Below, piece by piece: positions 40,593-50,359 of a DNA stretch of 64,000 nt. Made by a program: the position numbers and the translations under genes. Source of the DNA: Shewanella sp. AS1 (GTDB lineage Bacteria; Pseudomonadota; Gammaproteobacteria; Enterobacterales; Shewanellaceae). The stretch is from assembly GCF_021412565.1 (NCBI RefSeq), contig NZ_JAKCLJ010000012.1, positions 1-64,000 on the forward strand, given 5' to 3'. Positions within the stretch are counted from its first letter, which is position 1. Each line of letters opens with the position of its first letter. The notes under the pieces were generated by a model. That model made no database searches, had not been told where the DNA came from, and was given only the letters and a program-made list of their open reading frames with translations.

Positions 40593-42301
40593 TAAAAGTG
40601 GCTCTTAATCTGAAAGCGCCATTCCCAACTATTGACATGATCCCCTGCGGTAAAGGGCACAGAGAAATCGATATGAGCAACACTGCCATAACTGGATCGG
40701 GATGAAAATAGCCTAGCTCCGACCCCAAAGCTGCCAATGGGATCTTTGGTTTCGTTGTTCTCATCTGGCCCGCCGCTCGCCTGACCATAGTCGGTGAATA
40801 GGGCCCAGCCGAGTTCGGCAAGTTGATATAAATTGATATTAGGATAATGTCGCAGTTCTGCCGAGACCAGCCACTGATTATTACCATGTTGATAATCATT
40901 TGGAAAGCCACGGATGCCGGTTTCATCCCCCAGGGCGAAGGTCTTATCCAGGAAGTTATTTTTTGAGGTGCTTAATCGGCTTTTGGCGTAGGCAGTCCAT
41001 TTGGGCGAGATATGGTAAAAATATTCTGCTAGGGTACTGAGTTTGAAGTAATCATTCTGCGCGGTAGCTAAGATCCCCTCACCGCCGATGGCCAGCAGTA
41101 GTAGATGGTTCTCGCTCATATAGCCGCGAGAGGTGCGCCAGTCAAGATGATAGCCTACAGGGTTGCTCTGGGTATCTAAGGTTTCGATACCCAGCTTGAA
41201 ATAGTGTTGCCAACCAAGATTCAGGTCTTCATTCTTGCCGATCAAATAGATATTGTTGAGCACCTTATAGTCATCTTGCAGGTATTGGTAGCTGATCCAG
41301 GGATAGAGAAAGTCCCTGTCCTTAGGCAGTGGTGCGCTTGGAAAGAGGTCAATATTTTCAAACTGGTTATTATCTCGGGTTATGCCCACCACGATACGTG
41401 AGCGCCAGTCATCGGCTTTATTGAATAACCAGCCATATTCCAGATCGGCATAATCGACTTCGTGGTTGAATTCATTAATATTATTGCCATTTTGCCTAAT
41501 GATATCGACTCGTGAATCTGTCACATAACGGGTGGAATACATATTCTCACCATCCAAGGTGTAGAAGGGTTTGGTGAAATCGACAAAGGCGGCTTGACCA
41601 TCGCTGTTATCATAGAAATCCAGCGTCAGGGTCGAATGCCGTATCAGGCTATCTGTGGGGATTCGAAATGCCAGTTTATAACCGTTTCTGTCTGCATCGG
41701 ACTGATATCTCAGCCGGGTTCTGATGCCGTAACCTAAGAGGTTATCCTCTTTTATTCCCATGGATACAGTGTTATCACCGCCACTGCGGCCAAAGCTGAA
41801 AGTGGGCAGCAGTGACCAGTTATCCCAGGTCTCCACTAAGATATCCTGGCCGACCTCGTCATCAGTTTGGCCATCGGTTTTCCTTTGGGTAAAACTGACC
41901 TTGGCATCACGAATGTAGGACTCTTCACGTAAAATACGCTGCGCCTCATCGAGATCTTTTTGAGTCACAGATTGGTTTTTATCGAAACTGAGCGCATTGG
42001 TGATGGTCGATGGACGGGTATTGATATGCAGAAAGTTCGCCCAACGATGCAGAAAAAAAGCATTAGAGGCGGATTCATCGAAAATCGGATGGCTGACAAT
42101 CACAAGATTACCGTCCCTGGTCGTCTCTGCCGACGGGTCTATTGTCCGTGGCGTGTCAGCAGATTGAGATGAAGATGGATCTTGGGGCTTATTTTGCTGC
42201 GTTTGGGTTTCTTGCGGTTGCGTTTCTTGGGCTAGCACCAAGGGGGCAATAAACAGATAACTGCTAAGAACAACCAGGTTTATTGAGAGGGGCATAGGCA
42301 A
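40592..42301 (-). CDS. Omp85-family (BamA/TamA-like) outer-membrane protein
   Basis: 569 residues. A signal sequence (about 5-24, VLAQE) is followed by a Gln/Thr/Ser-rich linker (25-60), a single POTRA-like segment (about 85-150, with SVTQKDLDEAQRILREESYIRDAKVSF), then a barrel with the L6-loop signature GIRGFPNDY near 465 and a C-terminal Phe (IKSHF). It is too short for BamA itself. It is first in the leftward block with TlpA, DUF4266, DUF3570 and ApbE, and might insert or assist the DUF3570 barrel (inference). Confidence 0.82.
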   Translation of the reverse strand: MPMPLSINLVVLSSYLFIAPLVLAQETQPQETQTQQNKPQDPSSSQSADTPRTIDPSAETTRDGNLVIVSHPIFDESASNAFFLHRWANFLHINTRPSTITNALSFDKNQSVTQKDLDEAQRILREESYIRDAKVSFTQRKTDGQTDDEVGQDILVETWDNWSLLPTFSFGRSGGDNTVSMGIKEDNLLGYGIRTRLRYQSDADRNGYKLAFRIPTDSLIRHSTLTLDFYDNSDGQAAFVDFTKPFYTLDGENMYSTRYVTDSRVDIIRQNGNNINEFNHEVDYADLEYGWLFNKADDWRSRIVVGITRDNNQFENIDLFPSAPLPKDRDFLYPWISYQYLQDDYKVLNNIYLIGKNEDLNLGWQHYFKLGIETLDTQSNPVGYHLDWRTSRGYMSENHLLLLAIGGEGILATAQNDYFKLSTLAEYFYHISPKWTAYAKSRLSTSKNNFLDKTFALGDETGIRGFPNDYQHGNNQWLVSAELRHYPNINLYQLAELGWALFTDYGQASGGPDENNETKDPIGSFGVGARLFSSRSSYGSVAHIDFSVPFTAGDHVNSWEWRFQIKSHF

Positions 42302-42470
42302 TCCGCTTGTTTATTTTTATTTTTGAACCGAACGAATTTCTTACAAAAATAACAAATTAATAACACACCCGCAGAGGTGATTAGTCAAGGGGAAAAATAA
42401 AATTAAGTGGATGATTCTACTTGGGCAAATCCTGATGAAACCGGGGCTGTTACATCAGGATTTATCTGTG

Positions 42471-43691
42471 TTACAGGGTGCCGCGAGGAGGAACTGCCAC
42501 GTTGGCGAAGATAAGCCCAGCAATTAATGACATGAAAATCAGGAAAATCTGCGGACCAATATGGGATTGATTCAGCATGGTCTCACCTAAAATCAGGGTA
42601 TTGAGTCCGATATAGGTCTTACTGCCGGGAACCAGGATCACTATGCCTTGCAGCAAGGCGATGGAGGCGGGCGCCTTCATCCAGCGGGCGAACAGATTGG
42701 AATAGACACCGACGGCCAGCGCCCCAAAGAAGATACCGATAGAGTCGCCAAGATAGATCCCCGCCAGCATGGCCGAGAAGAAGGCGATGATACCGGCGAA
42801 GATTCCCCAGGGGGAATCTTTTATGCGCGCCTTAAAGATGATCACCAGCGCAGTGGAGAGAATTGGCACTGCCGACCAGATAGCCCAGCGAGGCAGGGGG
42901 TCCGGTTCGAAATAGATGGTCTCACCGAAGATGGCATTGCCTATCACCATGCCGAAAATCGCCCCGAAATACAGCTTAAACAGCAGCATACAGGCATCCA
43001 TGATACGCGCCGTACCCGAGATAAGATCCCGCGCCGCGAGCTCGGCCAGCCCTAGTGTTAATGCTAGGCCCGGCACGAAGATGATGATACCCGAGAGGAT
43101 CACCACGGGAATATTAATGTAGGGATCGAAATAGGCGATACCACAGGCAGTAATAGAAACGAGAATGGCCGCTAGGGGTTCGAGGGATTCGGCCAAGCGC
43201 TTGGAGCGCTCGGCGCGAAACACTAAGCCGTAGACTAATAAGCCTAACATGGCCGACCAGAACACATCGTGCCAACTGGTGCCCATTAACATGGCGAAGG
43301 CGCCAGCCGAGCTGCCAAAGGCCAGCAGGGTGAGCAGCGGACCGTAGGGACTGGGTTTGTTGGCTATCTCATCTAATCTGTCTAGGGCTTCCTGCAGGGT
43401 ACGCTGGCCCGATACCAGTTCGCCAACCAGTTCGTCGGTACGTGCCAGTGAGCCAAGATCGAGATCGCCGGGTTTGACCCGTGCCAGATGGTTATATTCC
43501 TGATCGGTATCGTGCTGCAGCACGAATGTCATGGTTGTCGGGGTGATCAGAAAGTAGCCGTCTATTCCCAAGGATTTAGACACAGTCTGCAGGTGGGACT
43601 CGAGCCGATAAGCCGGCGTGCCAAATTTATGCAGCGCCTTACCTAATTTGATAATAAAACGACGTTTCTCGATAAATTCTTCGTTATTCAA
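42471..43691 (-). CDS. ThrE-family threonine/serine exporter
   Basis: 406 residues uniting both halves of the ThrE family. An N-terminal soluble part (about 10-120, with GTPAYRLESHLQTVSKSLG and TPTTMTF) precedes about ten membrane helices. The second half (about 270-400) is the small ThrE_2-type domain fused in. Related proteins export threonine and serine using the proton gradient. It stands alone, between the Omp85-type gene and the divergent MAPEG gene. Confidence 0.85.
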   Translation of the reverse strand: MNNEEFIEKRRFIIKLGKALHKFGTPAYRLESHLQTVSKSLGIDGYFLITPTTMTFVLQHDTDQEYNHLARVKPGDLDLGSLARTDELVGELVSGQRTLQEALDRLDEIANKPSPYGPLLTLLAFGSSAGAFAMLMGTSWHDVFWSAMLGLLVYGLVFRAERSKRLAESLEPLAAILVSITACGIAYFDPYINIPVVILSGIIIFVPGLALTLGLAELAARDLISGTARIMDACMLLFKLYFGAIFGMVIGNAIFGETIYFEPDPLPRWAIWSAVPILSTALVIIFKARIKDSPWGIFAGIIAFFSAMLAGIYLGDSIGIFFGALAVGVYSNLFARWMKAPASIALLQGIVILVPGSKTYIGLNTLILGETMLNQSHIGPQIFLIFMSLIAGLIFANVAVPPRGTL

Positions 43692-43829
43692 TTTGGCAGT
43701 CCATGGTGCTGTAAACGAGGGGCGTTAAATGCGCGCATATTAACCTATCTTTTAGCAAATAAGTGAATGAGTTGGAAATTTTTTAGCGAAAGCTTAGAGT
43801 ATTCAAAATCATCACAGCAGGGTTAGCTT

Positions 43830-44225
43830 ATGTCAGTCACGGTATCAGGATTTTATATGGCCTTAACCGCCTTCATGGTGGTCTATTTTAGTCTGAGGGT
43901 CATAGTGTTAAGGCGCAGACTTAAGGTGGGATTGGGCAGTGGCGGTCACAGTGAGATTACCCTGGCCAATCGGGTTCACGGGAATCTGATTGAGAATGCC
44001 CCCATCGCCCTCGGTCTTCTGCTGGTAGCCGAGTTAAATGGCTTGGCGCCCCTCTATCTGCACCTGTTTGGATGCAGTTGGTTGCTAGGAAGGGTATTGC
44101 ATGCCATAGGGCTCACATGGGGGCGAGGGGGTTATCACTTCGGACGCTTTTGGGGCGTGCTTATCACCTGGGCCGTCATAGTCAAGTTGGCTCTGGTCAA
44201 TATCGGCTTCTTTATCTTGGCTTAA
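43830..44225 (+). CDS. MAPEG family membrane protein
   Basis: 131 residues with four hydrophobic helices. RVHGNLIENAPIALGLLLVAEL near 49 is the MAPEG signature, and GRVLHAIGLT follows near 87. Family members are glutathione-dependent transferases or peroxidases in membranes, but bacterial members such as this are mostly uncharacterised. It is a single gene, divergent from the ThrE-type exporter. Confidence 0.88.
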   Translation: MSVTVSGFYMALTAFMVVYFSLRVIVLRRRLKVGLGSGGHSEITLANRVHGNLIENAPIALGLLLVAELNGLAPLYLHLFGCSWLLGRVLHAIGLTWGRGGYHFGRFWGVLITWAVIVKLALVNIGFFILA

Positions 44226-44409
44226 ATTGCATATTTGCTGCTTTTTTGTTCGCATCGATTGGCCTTTGGCTGTTATACTCCGCGTCCTTTTAGAGGCCAT
44301 CTTTACCTATGGGAAGAGATGGCGCAGTTTGTCAGGGATAAAGCCCTTCCTGTGACTACACTTATTTGAGTGTTATCGATTATCCGTTTGAGCTTAGGCA
44401 GTATTATTC

Positions 44410-46662
44410 ATGCAGGTTGAATCCACATTATTTACCCATACTAAATATCTTGGCCGCAACGAGAAGGCTGCGCCTTTTCTGCCCATGTCCCGCAAGGAGA
44501 TGGACAAGCTGGGATGGGATAGCTGTGACATCATCATAGTGACGGGCGATGCCTATGTGGATCACCCTAGTTTTGGTATGGCGGTTATCGGTCGTATGCT
44601 TGAGGCGCAGGGATTTAGGGTCGGCATCATCTCCCAGCCCGACTGGTCGAGCAAAGCCGACTTTATGCAGCTGGGTAAGCCTAATCTCTATTTCGGTGTC
44701 ACAGCCGGTAATATGGACTCGATGATCAACCGCTATACGGCCGAGCGTCGTCTGCGTCATGACGATGCCTATACCGCAGGTAATCTGGGTGGTAAGCGCC
44801 CGGATCGCGCCGTGACTGTCTATACCCAGCGCTGCAAAGAAGCCTATAAGCAAGTGCCTGTGGTGATAGGGGGCATAGAAGCCAGCCTGCGCCGCATAGC
44901 CCATTATGATTATTGGTCAGATAAGGTGCGCCGCTCGGTGATTCTCGATGCCAAGGCAGATATTCTGGTTTATGGTAATGCCGAGCGCCCGCTGGTGGAG
45001 CTGTCTCATCGCCTCGCGGCGGGCGAGCCCATCAGTGAGATCCAAGATGTACGCGGCACGACTGTGATCCGCAATCAGCCGCTTCCCGAGTGGAAGGGGA
45101 TGGATTCGCGTAAGCTGGATCAGCTGCACAAGATAGATCCTATTCCTAATCCTTACGGCGCCGACGATGTGGGCTGTAAGAATCTCTCTGGCCCCTCAGA
45201 TGTGAAGGTGTTTGACGATAATGCTCCTAAGGTGATTTCGGTGCAGCCGCCTCGTCCCAAGCCCTGGGAGAATACCTATGTCTTGCTGCCCAGTTTTGAG
45301 AAGGTGAGCGAAGACAGATATCTCTACGCCCATGCATCGCGTATCTTGCATCAGGAGCAGAATCCCGGCTGTGCCCGCGCCCTGTTCCAGCCCCATGCTT
45401 CAAGGGCGATTTGGGTCAATCCGCCCGCCTGGCCGCTGAATACCGACGAGATGGATGGCGTGTTCGACTTGCCCTATCAGCGCGTGCCTCATCCTGTCTA
45501 TGGCAAGGAGAAGATCCCTGCCTATGAGATGATTAAGACCTCGATCAACATCATGCGCGGCTGCTTTGGCGGCTGCTCTTTCTGTTCTATTACCGAACAT
45601 GAGGGGCGCATTATTCAGAGCCGATCTCAAGACTCTATCATCAAAGAGATCAAGGATATTCAGGATAAAGTGCCGGGCTTTACTGGCGTGATCTCTGATC
45701 TCGGCGGCCCCACGGCTAACATGTACCGCTTGGGCTGTAAGAGCGAGAAAGCCGAGAAAACCTGTCGTCGACTTTCTTGCGTATTCCCCTCTATTTGTGG
45801 CCATTTGGATACAGACCATCAGGCGACTATTGACTTATACCGCGCCGCCCGTGACGTGCCGGGCATCAAGAAGGTGTTGATCGCCTCGGGCGTGCGTTAC
45901 GACTTAGCCACGGAAGATCCCCGCTATGTCAAGGAGCTTGCCAGCCATCATGTGGGCGGCTACCTGAAAATCGCTCCTGAGCATACCGAAGAGGGGCCGC
46001 TGAATAAGATGATGAAGCCCGGCATGGGCAGTTATCATAAATTCAAAGAGTTATTCGATCATTACTCCCAGCAGGCAGGTAAGAAGCAGTATCTTATTCC
46101 TTACTTTATCTCGGCCCATCCCGGTACCACAGATGAAGATATGGTGAATCTGGCGCTCTGGCTTAAGAGTGAGAAGTTCAAGCTGGATCAGGTGCAGAAC
46201 TTCTATCCATCGCCCATGGCGAACGCCACAACCATTTACCATACCGAGCTCAATTCATTGAAGAATGTGAAACACAGCAGCGAGACAGTGTCAGTGCCTA
46301 AAGGCGGGCGCCAGCGCAAGCTGCATAAGGCGCTGCTGCGTTATCATGATCCTGCCGGTTGGCCACTGATCCGCGAAGCCCTGATAAAGATGGGCAAGGA
46401 AAACCTTATCGGCAATGGCGTCAACTGTCTGGTGCCGACTGAGACTCGTCAGGAGCGCGAGGGCCACAGAAGTAAAACCGCAGCCAAAGCCGCGCCCGGT
46501 AAGAAGGGCCTCACCCGTTTCTCGGCGAATCAATTCGACGAGCGAAAAGGCCAGGGCAAGGCTAAATCTGCCGATAAGGCAGGCAAATCTAAGCCAGCGG
46601 TGAGAAGCGGTAAACGTCCGGCGAAAAATGCCTGGGGTACGACTCCTAAGCACCAGCGTTAA
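44410..46662 (+). CDS. YgiQ family radical SAM protein
   Basis: 750 residues. An N-terminal cobalamin-binding-like domain precedes the radical SAM domain with the cluster motif C385-x3-C389-x2-C392 (CFGGCSFCS). The C-terminal tail is Lys/Ala-rich and basic (about 690-750), which might bind nucleic acid. The reaction is not known. It is followed 27 bases later by a DUF1232 gene in the same direction. Confidence 0.92.
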   Translation: MQVESTLFTHTKYLGRNEKAAPFLPMSRKEMDKLGWDSCDIIIVTGDAYVDHPSFGMAVIGRMLEAQGFRVGIISQPDWSSKADFMQLGKPNLYFGVTAGNMDSMINRYTAERRLRHDDAYTAGNLGGKRPDRAVTVYTQRCKEAYKQVPVVIGGIEASLRRIAHYDYWSDKVRRSVILDAKADILVYGNAERPLVELSHRLAAGEPISEIQDVRGTTVIRNQPLPEWKGMDSRKLDQLHKIDPIPNPYGADDVGCKNLSGPSDVKVFDDNAPKVISVQPPRPKPWENTYVLLPSFEKVSEDRYLYAHASRILHQEQNPGCARALFQPHASRAIWVNPPAWPLNTDEMDGVFDLPYQRVPHPVYGKEKIPAYEMIKTSINIMRGCFGGCSFCSITEHEGRIIQSRSQDSIIKEIKDIQDKVPGFTGVISDLGGPTANMYRLGCKSEKAEKTCRRLSCVFPSICGHLDTDHQATIDLYRAARDVPGIKKVLIASGVRYDLATEDPRYVKELASHHVGGYLKIAPEHTEEGPLNKMMKPGMGSYHKFKELFDHYSQQAGKKQYLIPYFISAHPGTTDEDMVNLALWLKSEKFKLDQVQNFYPSPMANATTIYHTELNSLKNVKHSSETVSVPKGGRQRKLHKALLRYHDPAGWPLIREALIKMGKENLIGNGVNCLVPTETRQEREGHRSKTAAKAAPGKKGLTRFSANQFDERKGQGKAKSADKAGKSKPAVRSGKRPAKNAWGTTPKHQR

Positions 46663-46689
46663 GTCGATAAAAAAGAGCAGAGGCGTGAG

Positions 46690-47037
46690 ATGAGCAATCC
46701 TTCAGAGCATAGCAGCGAAGCATACAGCGAAGCGGGTTTCTGGCAGAAGGTAAAGCAGTTTGCCAAGCAGGCCGGACGAGAGGTTATCCACAAGGCGTTC
46801 TGTCTCTATTACGCCGCCCAGCGTCCCGATACGCCTAAATGGGCTAAGACAGTGATTTTTGGGGCGCTGGCCTATTTCATTACTCCCCTCGATGCGGTGC
46901 CGGATCTGACTCCTTTCGTCGGTTTTACCGATGACTTAGGCGCGCTTGCCGCCGCACTGGCCATGGTGAGCGTCTATATCGACGATGAAGTTGAGCAGCA
47001 GGCGAGCGATAAAACCGCTCAGTGGTTCGAAGATTAG
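46690..47037 (+). CDS. DUF1232 (YkvA-type) small membrane protein
   Basis: 115 residues. The core AYFITPLDAVPDLTPFVGFTDDLGALAAAL (about 56-86) is the DUF1232 signature, a helical hairpin with conserved Pro and Asp that is probably membrane-inserted. Function unknown. It forms a two-gene unit with the YgiQ gene upstream and ends 49 bases before the convergent MBL-fold gene. Confidence 0.87.
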   Translation: MSNPSEHSSEAYSEAGFWQKVKQFAKQAGREVIHKAFCLYYAAQRPDTPKWAKTVIFGALAYFITPLDAVPDLTPFVGFTDDLGALAAALAMVSVYIDDEVEQQASDKTAQWFED

Positions 47038-47086
47038 CGACTAAAGCAGCGTCCTTGCTGCTCTTGCCGTAAACTTTCTTCTTAAA

Positions 47087-48532
47087 CTAAAGCAAACTAG
47101 CCTGCCAGTTCAGCTTTGGCAGGGCCGTTAAGTCCAAGGTATCCCCATGCTCGGCGATCACCACATGGGGCGACTCGGCCCTGTTTGCAGTGAGCTTGGA
47201 CTGCAGCACTTTTTGCGCTTCGACTTCGCCGTGTACCAAAATCAGCGGCGGCGCATCCTTAAAATATTGATACCAACGCATCAATTCTGCCTGATCCGCA
47301 TGGGCCGACAGGCCGCCAATGGTGTGAATTCTCGCCGCCACCTCGATACTGTTGCCATGTATGGTCAGGGATTTAGCCCCATCCACTAACAAGCGTCCCG
47401 GCGTGCCTAGGGCCTGAAAGCCACAGATGATCACATCTGACTGTGGATTAGCCAGATTATGCTCCAGATGACTGCGGATGCGACCACCATTACACATGCC
47501 GCTGCCGGCTATGATGATTAAGCCCTGATGGATCTCATTCAGTTCCATTGACTCCTCTGTGGTGGCGATAAAATCCACATTGGACAGCAGCGGATGCTGC
47601 CCCGGCGACAGGCGGGTAAAACGCTTAAAGTCATCGTCCATCAGCCGATAGTTAGCCACGTAGATCTGGGTCGCCCTAATCGCCATCGGGCTGTCGAGGC
47701 AGATACGCCATTTTGACAGTTGCCACTCCTTGGCATACAGATGAAATAGATAGAGCAGCTCTTGGGCTCGCCCAACCGAAAAGGCGGGCAGTAAGATGTT
47801 GCCGCGGCTCTGCTTGATGGTTTGCGCGAAAATGCTTTTTAACTCATCGAGAGTGGCCTCCCAGCTGCGGTGCAATCGGTCGCCATAGGTGCTCTCCATG
47901 ATGACCAGATCGGCGCTGGCTATCAGTGTGGGGTCGTCTAATATAGGCATGCCGGCGCGGCCCAGATCGCCACTGAACACCAGTTTTTTTCGTGCCTCGG
48001 CCGTTCCAAGCCAGAGCTCGACAATCGCCGAGCCGAGTATGTGCCCCGCATCGGATAAACAGGCGGTGAGATTAGGCACTATGGGGGTCGATTGCCCATA
48101 TTCCAGGGGGACAAACTGGCGCATCAGTTGATCGACATCGGTTTCATCAAATAGTGGCGCTAAGGGCTCAAGCCCCATCTTCAGGCGTTTTTTATTGAGG
48201 CGCTCAACGTCTCTAACCTGCAGCATGGCGGCATCTTTAAGCATTACCTCACAGAGTTCGACTGTGGCTTTATGGGTAAAGATAGGGCCGGAAAAACCTG
48301 ACTTGACCAATAGTGGCAGCCTGCCGGAATGATCGATATGGGCATGGCTGAGAATGACCGCATCTATGGCCTTTGGTTCGAAAGGGAAGGGCTCATGATT
48401 ACGCAGCGCATCCTGCTTTCCTCCTTGAATAAGGCCGCAATCGAGCAGTACCTGACGACCATCAATAGTGAGTAGATGACAGGAGCCCGTGACCTCCTGA
48501 GTTGCACCGAGAAAAGTGAGCGTCATCTGCAT
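47087..48532 (-). CDS. MBL-fold RNase-like protein (CPSF/beta-CASP type)
   Basis: 481 residues. The metallo-beta-lactamase part has SHAHIDHSGRLP (zinc ligands, about 61-72), SDAGHILGSA near 164 and SGDLGR. A beta-CASP domain follows (ILLPAFSVGRAQELL near 246), and the C-terminal RNA-metabolising MBL motif GGLSAHADQAELM lies near 422. These domains together suggest a ribonuclease of the CPSF73/RNase J relatives acting on RNA in the cytoplasm. No biological target can be read from its neighbours. Confidence 0.9.
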   Translation of the reverse strand: MQMTLTFLGATQEVTGSCHLLTIDGRQVLLDCGLIQGGKQDALRNHEPFPFEPKAIDAVILSHAHIDHSGRLPLLVKSGFSGPIFTHKATVELCEVMLKDAAMLQVRDVERLNKKRLKMGLEPLAPLFDETDVDQLMRQFVPLEYGQSTPIVPNLTACLSDAGHILGSAIVELWLGTAEARKKLVFSGDLGRAGMPILDDPTLIASADLVIMESTYGDRLHRSWEATLDELKSIFAQTIKQSRGNILLPAFSVGRAQELLYLFHLYAKEWQLSKWRICLDSPMAIRATQIYVANYRLMDDDFKRFTRLSPGQHPLLSNVDFIATTEESMELNEIHQGLIIIAGSGMCNGGRIRSHLEHNLANPQSDVIICGFQALGTPGRLLVDGAKSLTIHGNSIEVAARIHTIGGLSAHADQAELMRWYQYFKDAPPLILVHGEVEAQKVLQSKLTANRAESPHVVIAEHGDTLDLTALPKLNWQASLL

Positions 48533-48619
48533 AGTCTTATCCCTGTATTTTGACTGTCAGTCTGCAACTGAATCTAGGCTAAATAAGCCGATTACGAGAC
48601 AGGTTTAGTGTGAGGAAAC

Positions 48620-49212
48620 CGCCATTAAAAGATAGTCTTTATGCTGTGGCATCACCAGTTATCAGCCTAGCAGGATCACCGATATGGCTGCCAAGAGCAG
48701 TAGGAAAGAGTCTGAGTGATAAGAGAAAAGCAATGGCCCGAGTATTACCCATTCCTGCAGGCGCTGCCATCTGGGATAGCGCGCTAATCACGATAATCCT
48801 TTGCTGCTAGAAGGAAAATAGAGCAGGGTGAGCGATGCAAATACAAATTGTTTGGCACGTGGGTAACGCAATGAACCCACAAACATGAAAGCGGTAAAGA
48901 TCCCCCATAAGGTTACATACCAGCCCATAAAGTGAACTGGGCTTGCTGCGATCCCTGTGTTTGGCAAGATCAAGCCAACCAGAGTCAACCAGAACAACCC
49001 GTAAGAGGTAAATGCTGTGGTACCGAAGGTATCGCCGCGCATAAAACACATGATGCCGACAATGACCTGACTTAAGCCGCCATAGAAGATCCCATGGCTA
49101 AAATTATAGCGTTAATCGGAAAATATCTGGCATTATGGATGCTCAGTAGAATGGTCGTCATACCAAAACCCATTAGACCTAATGGGGCTGGATTCGCAAG
49201 TTTTGTGGACAC
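48620..49212 (-). pseudogene. satP: Degraded satP (acetate/succinate transporter) gene
   Basis: Read from a GTG at 49212, the frame gives [19 protein letters not shown], then SIHNARYF and AIILAMG, which match the acetate-succinate transporter SatP (YaaH). One base is missing after ATGGG (near 49100), and the frame then continues as [28 protein letters not shown] and FMFVGSLRYPRAKQFVF. After LTLLYF (near 48815) the similarity breaks up with further frame changes. The gene therefore cannot make a complete six-helix transporter. The short rightward frames in this stretch are shadows. Confidence 0.82.
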
Positions 49213-49719
49213 TAAAATTTCCTAATGAAATGAGTTTCATGGCAGCATGCCGACTCGCAATATTCAATCTACTGATTTTAAAAGGCGGCGAATTATAAGA
49301 AGTGAACAATTGATAAGAATGAAACTGACAAAACAGCAGGCTTTTAATAATTAAATGATAAAAACCATATAGATATATTTTGTTTGATGGCTTTGCAGGC
49401 TGAGGCGGAAAATAAACTTATTTAAATTTATACAGCTAGTGTTTTATCAAATTTATATATGAGTACAGTCACTTTCTTGTCAAATAGTTAACCGCTATCA
49501 AAGTTCAATATTCGGCGTCACGAGAGCGAGGTTTTATTTGAGAACTAAAAACGCGATAAATCTTGGGTTCGTCACAACTTTAAGCCAAAAGCGATCTGAC
49601 TTCGGTTTTTAACAATTCCCGCTTAAATGAAAGCGGCTGAATGAAACGCTTCATTTTCAGTTTGAATTTATCCACCCGTGTTACTGTTTTTTGGCCGATA
49701 AATTGGAGATGAAAAAAAT
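49213..49719. other. Non-coding gap between the satP remnant and a secreted-protein gene
   Basis: About 500 bases, AT-rich, with no convincing gene on either strand. It presumably holds the former satP promoter and the promoter of the rightward gene. I see no clear regulatory motif. Confidence 0.5.
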
Positions 49720-50298
49720 ATGAAAAACCGAGCTCCGTTTTTAATTGCTGCAACGGCATTTCTTGCCGCGCCAGCCTTAGCCACAAGCAGTGAGCAAGAC
49801 AGTTTCTTTGCCAATATTGCCGCTCATTGCGGCAAGGCATTTGAAGGCAAGATCACCGCGGGGGACAGCGCCGATTCTGCTTTTAGCGGTAAGAAGCTGG
49901 TGATGCATGTACGTGAATGCAGTGACAATGAGCTGAAGATCCCCTTTCATGTGGGTGAGGATCATTCCCGTACCTGGGTGATCACTAAAACAGCTACCGG
50001 CCTGCGTTTAAAGCACGACCATCGCCACGAGGATGGCAGCGAAGATAAGGTGACCATGTATGGTGGCGATACCGATTCTAATGGTACGGCTCAGTGGCAA
50101 TCTTTCCCGGTGGATGCCTATTCGATTAATAACTTTAAGGAAAATGGTCTGGCTCAGTCTGTGACTAACGTGTGGCATGTGGGTATAAATGACGATACCT
50201 ATGTGTACCGTTTAACTCGGGAAAACCGCGACTTTAAGGTAGATTTCGATTTGAGCAAGCCCGTGGCGCTGCCACCAACGCCTTGGGGCCATGAATAG
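49720..50298 (+). CDS. Secreted protein of unknown function
   Basis: 192 residues with a clear signal peptide (cleavage after ALA near 21). The mature protein has two cysteines (CGKAFEG near 37, REC near 66) that may form a disulphide, a His/Asp-rich loop KHDHRHEDGSED near 97-108, and mainly beta-strand sequence. I do not recognise a named family. It stands alone and is followed by a bidirectional terminator. Confidence 0.75.
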   Translation: MKNRAPFLIAATAFLAAPALATSSEQDSFFANIAAHCGKAFEGKITAGDSADSAFSGKKLVMHVRECSDNELKIPFHVGEDHSRTWVITKTATGLRLKHDHRHEDGSEDKVTMYGGDTDSNGTAQWQSFPVDAYSINNFKENGLAQSVTNVWHVGINDDTYVYRLTRENRDFKVDFDLSKPVALPPTPWGHE

Positions 50299-50316
50299 TC
50301 TGGATTGGATTCAAAT

Positions 50317-50342
50317 AAAAAGCGCCGTTTGGCGCTTTTTTT
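50317..50342. terminator. Bidirectional terminator
   Basis: Stem aaaagcgcc / ggcgctttt with a four-base loop and T/A runs on both sides. It serves the secreted-protein gene and the convergent S9 peptidase. Confidence 0.9.
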
Positions 50343-50359
50343 GATGGCAAGAACGAAAT

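Noticed and set aside
48610..48810. Rightward 66-codon frame as a gene
   Set aside because: It lies antisense over the tail of the satP remnant and has no recognisable sequence or start signal.
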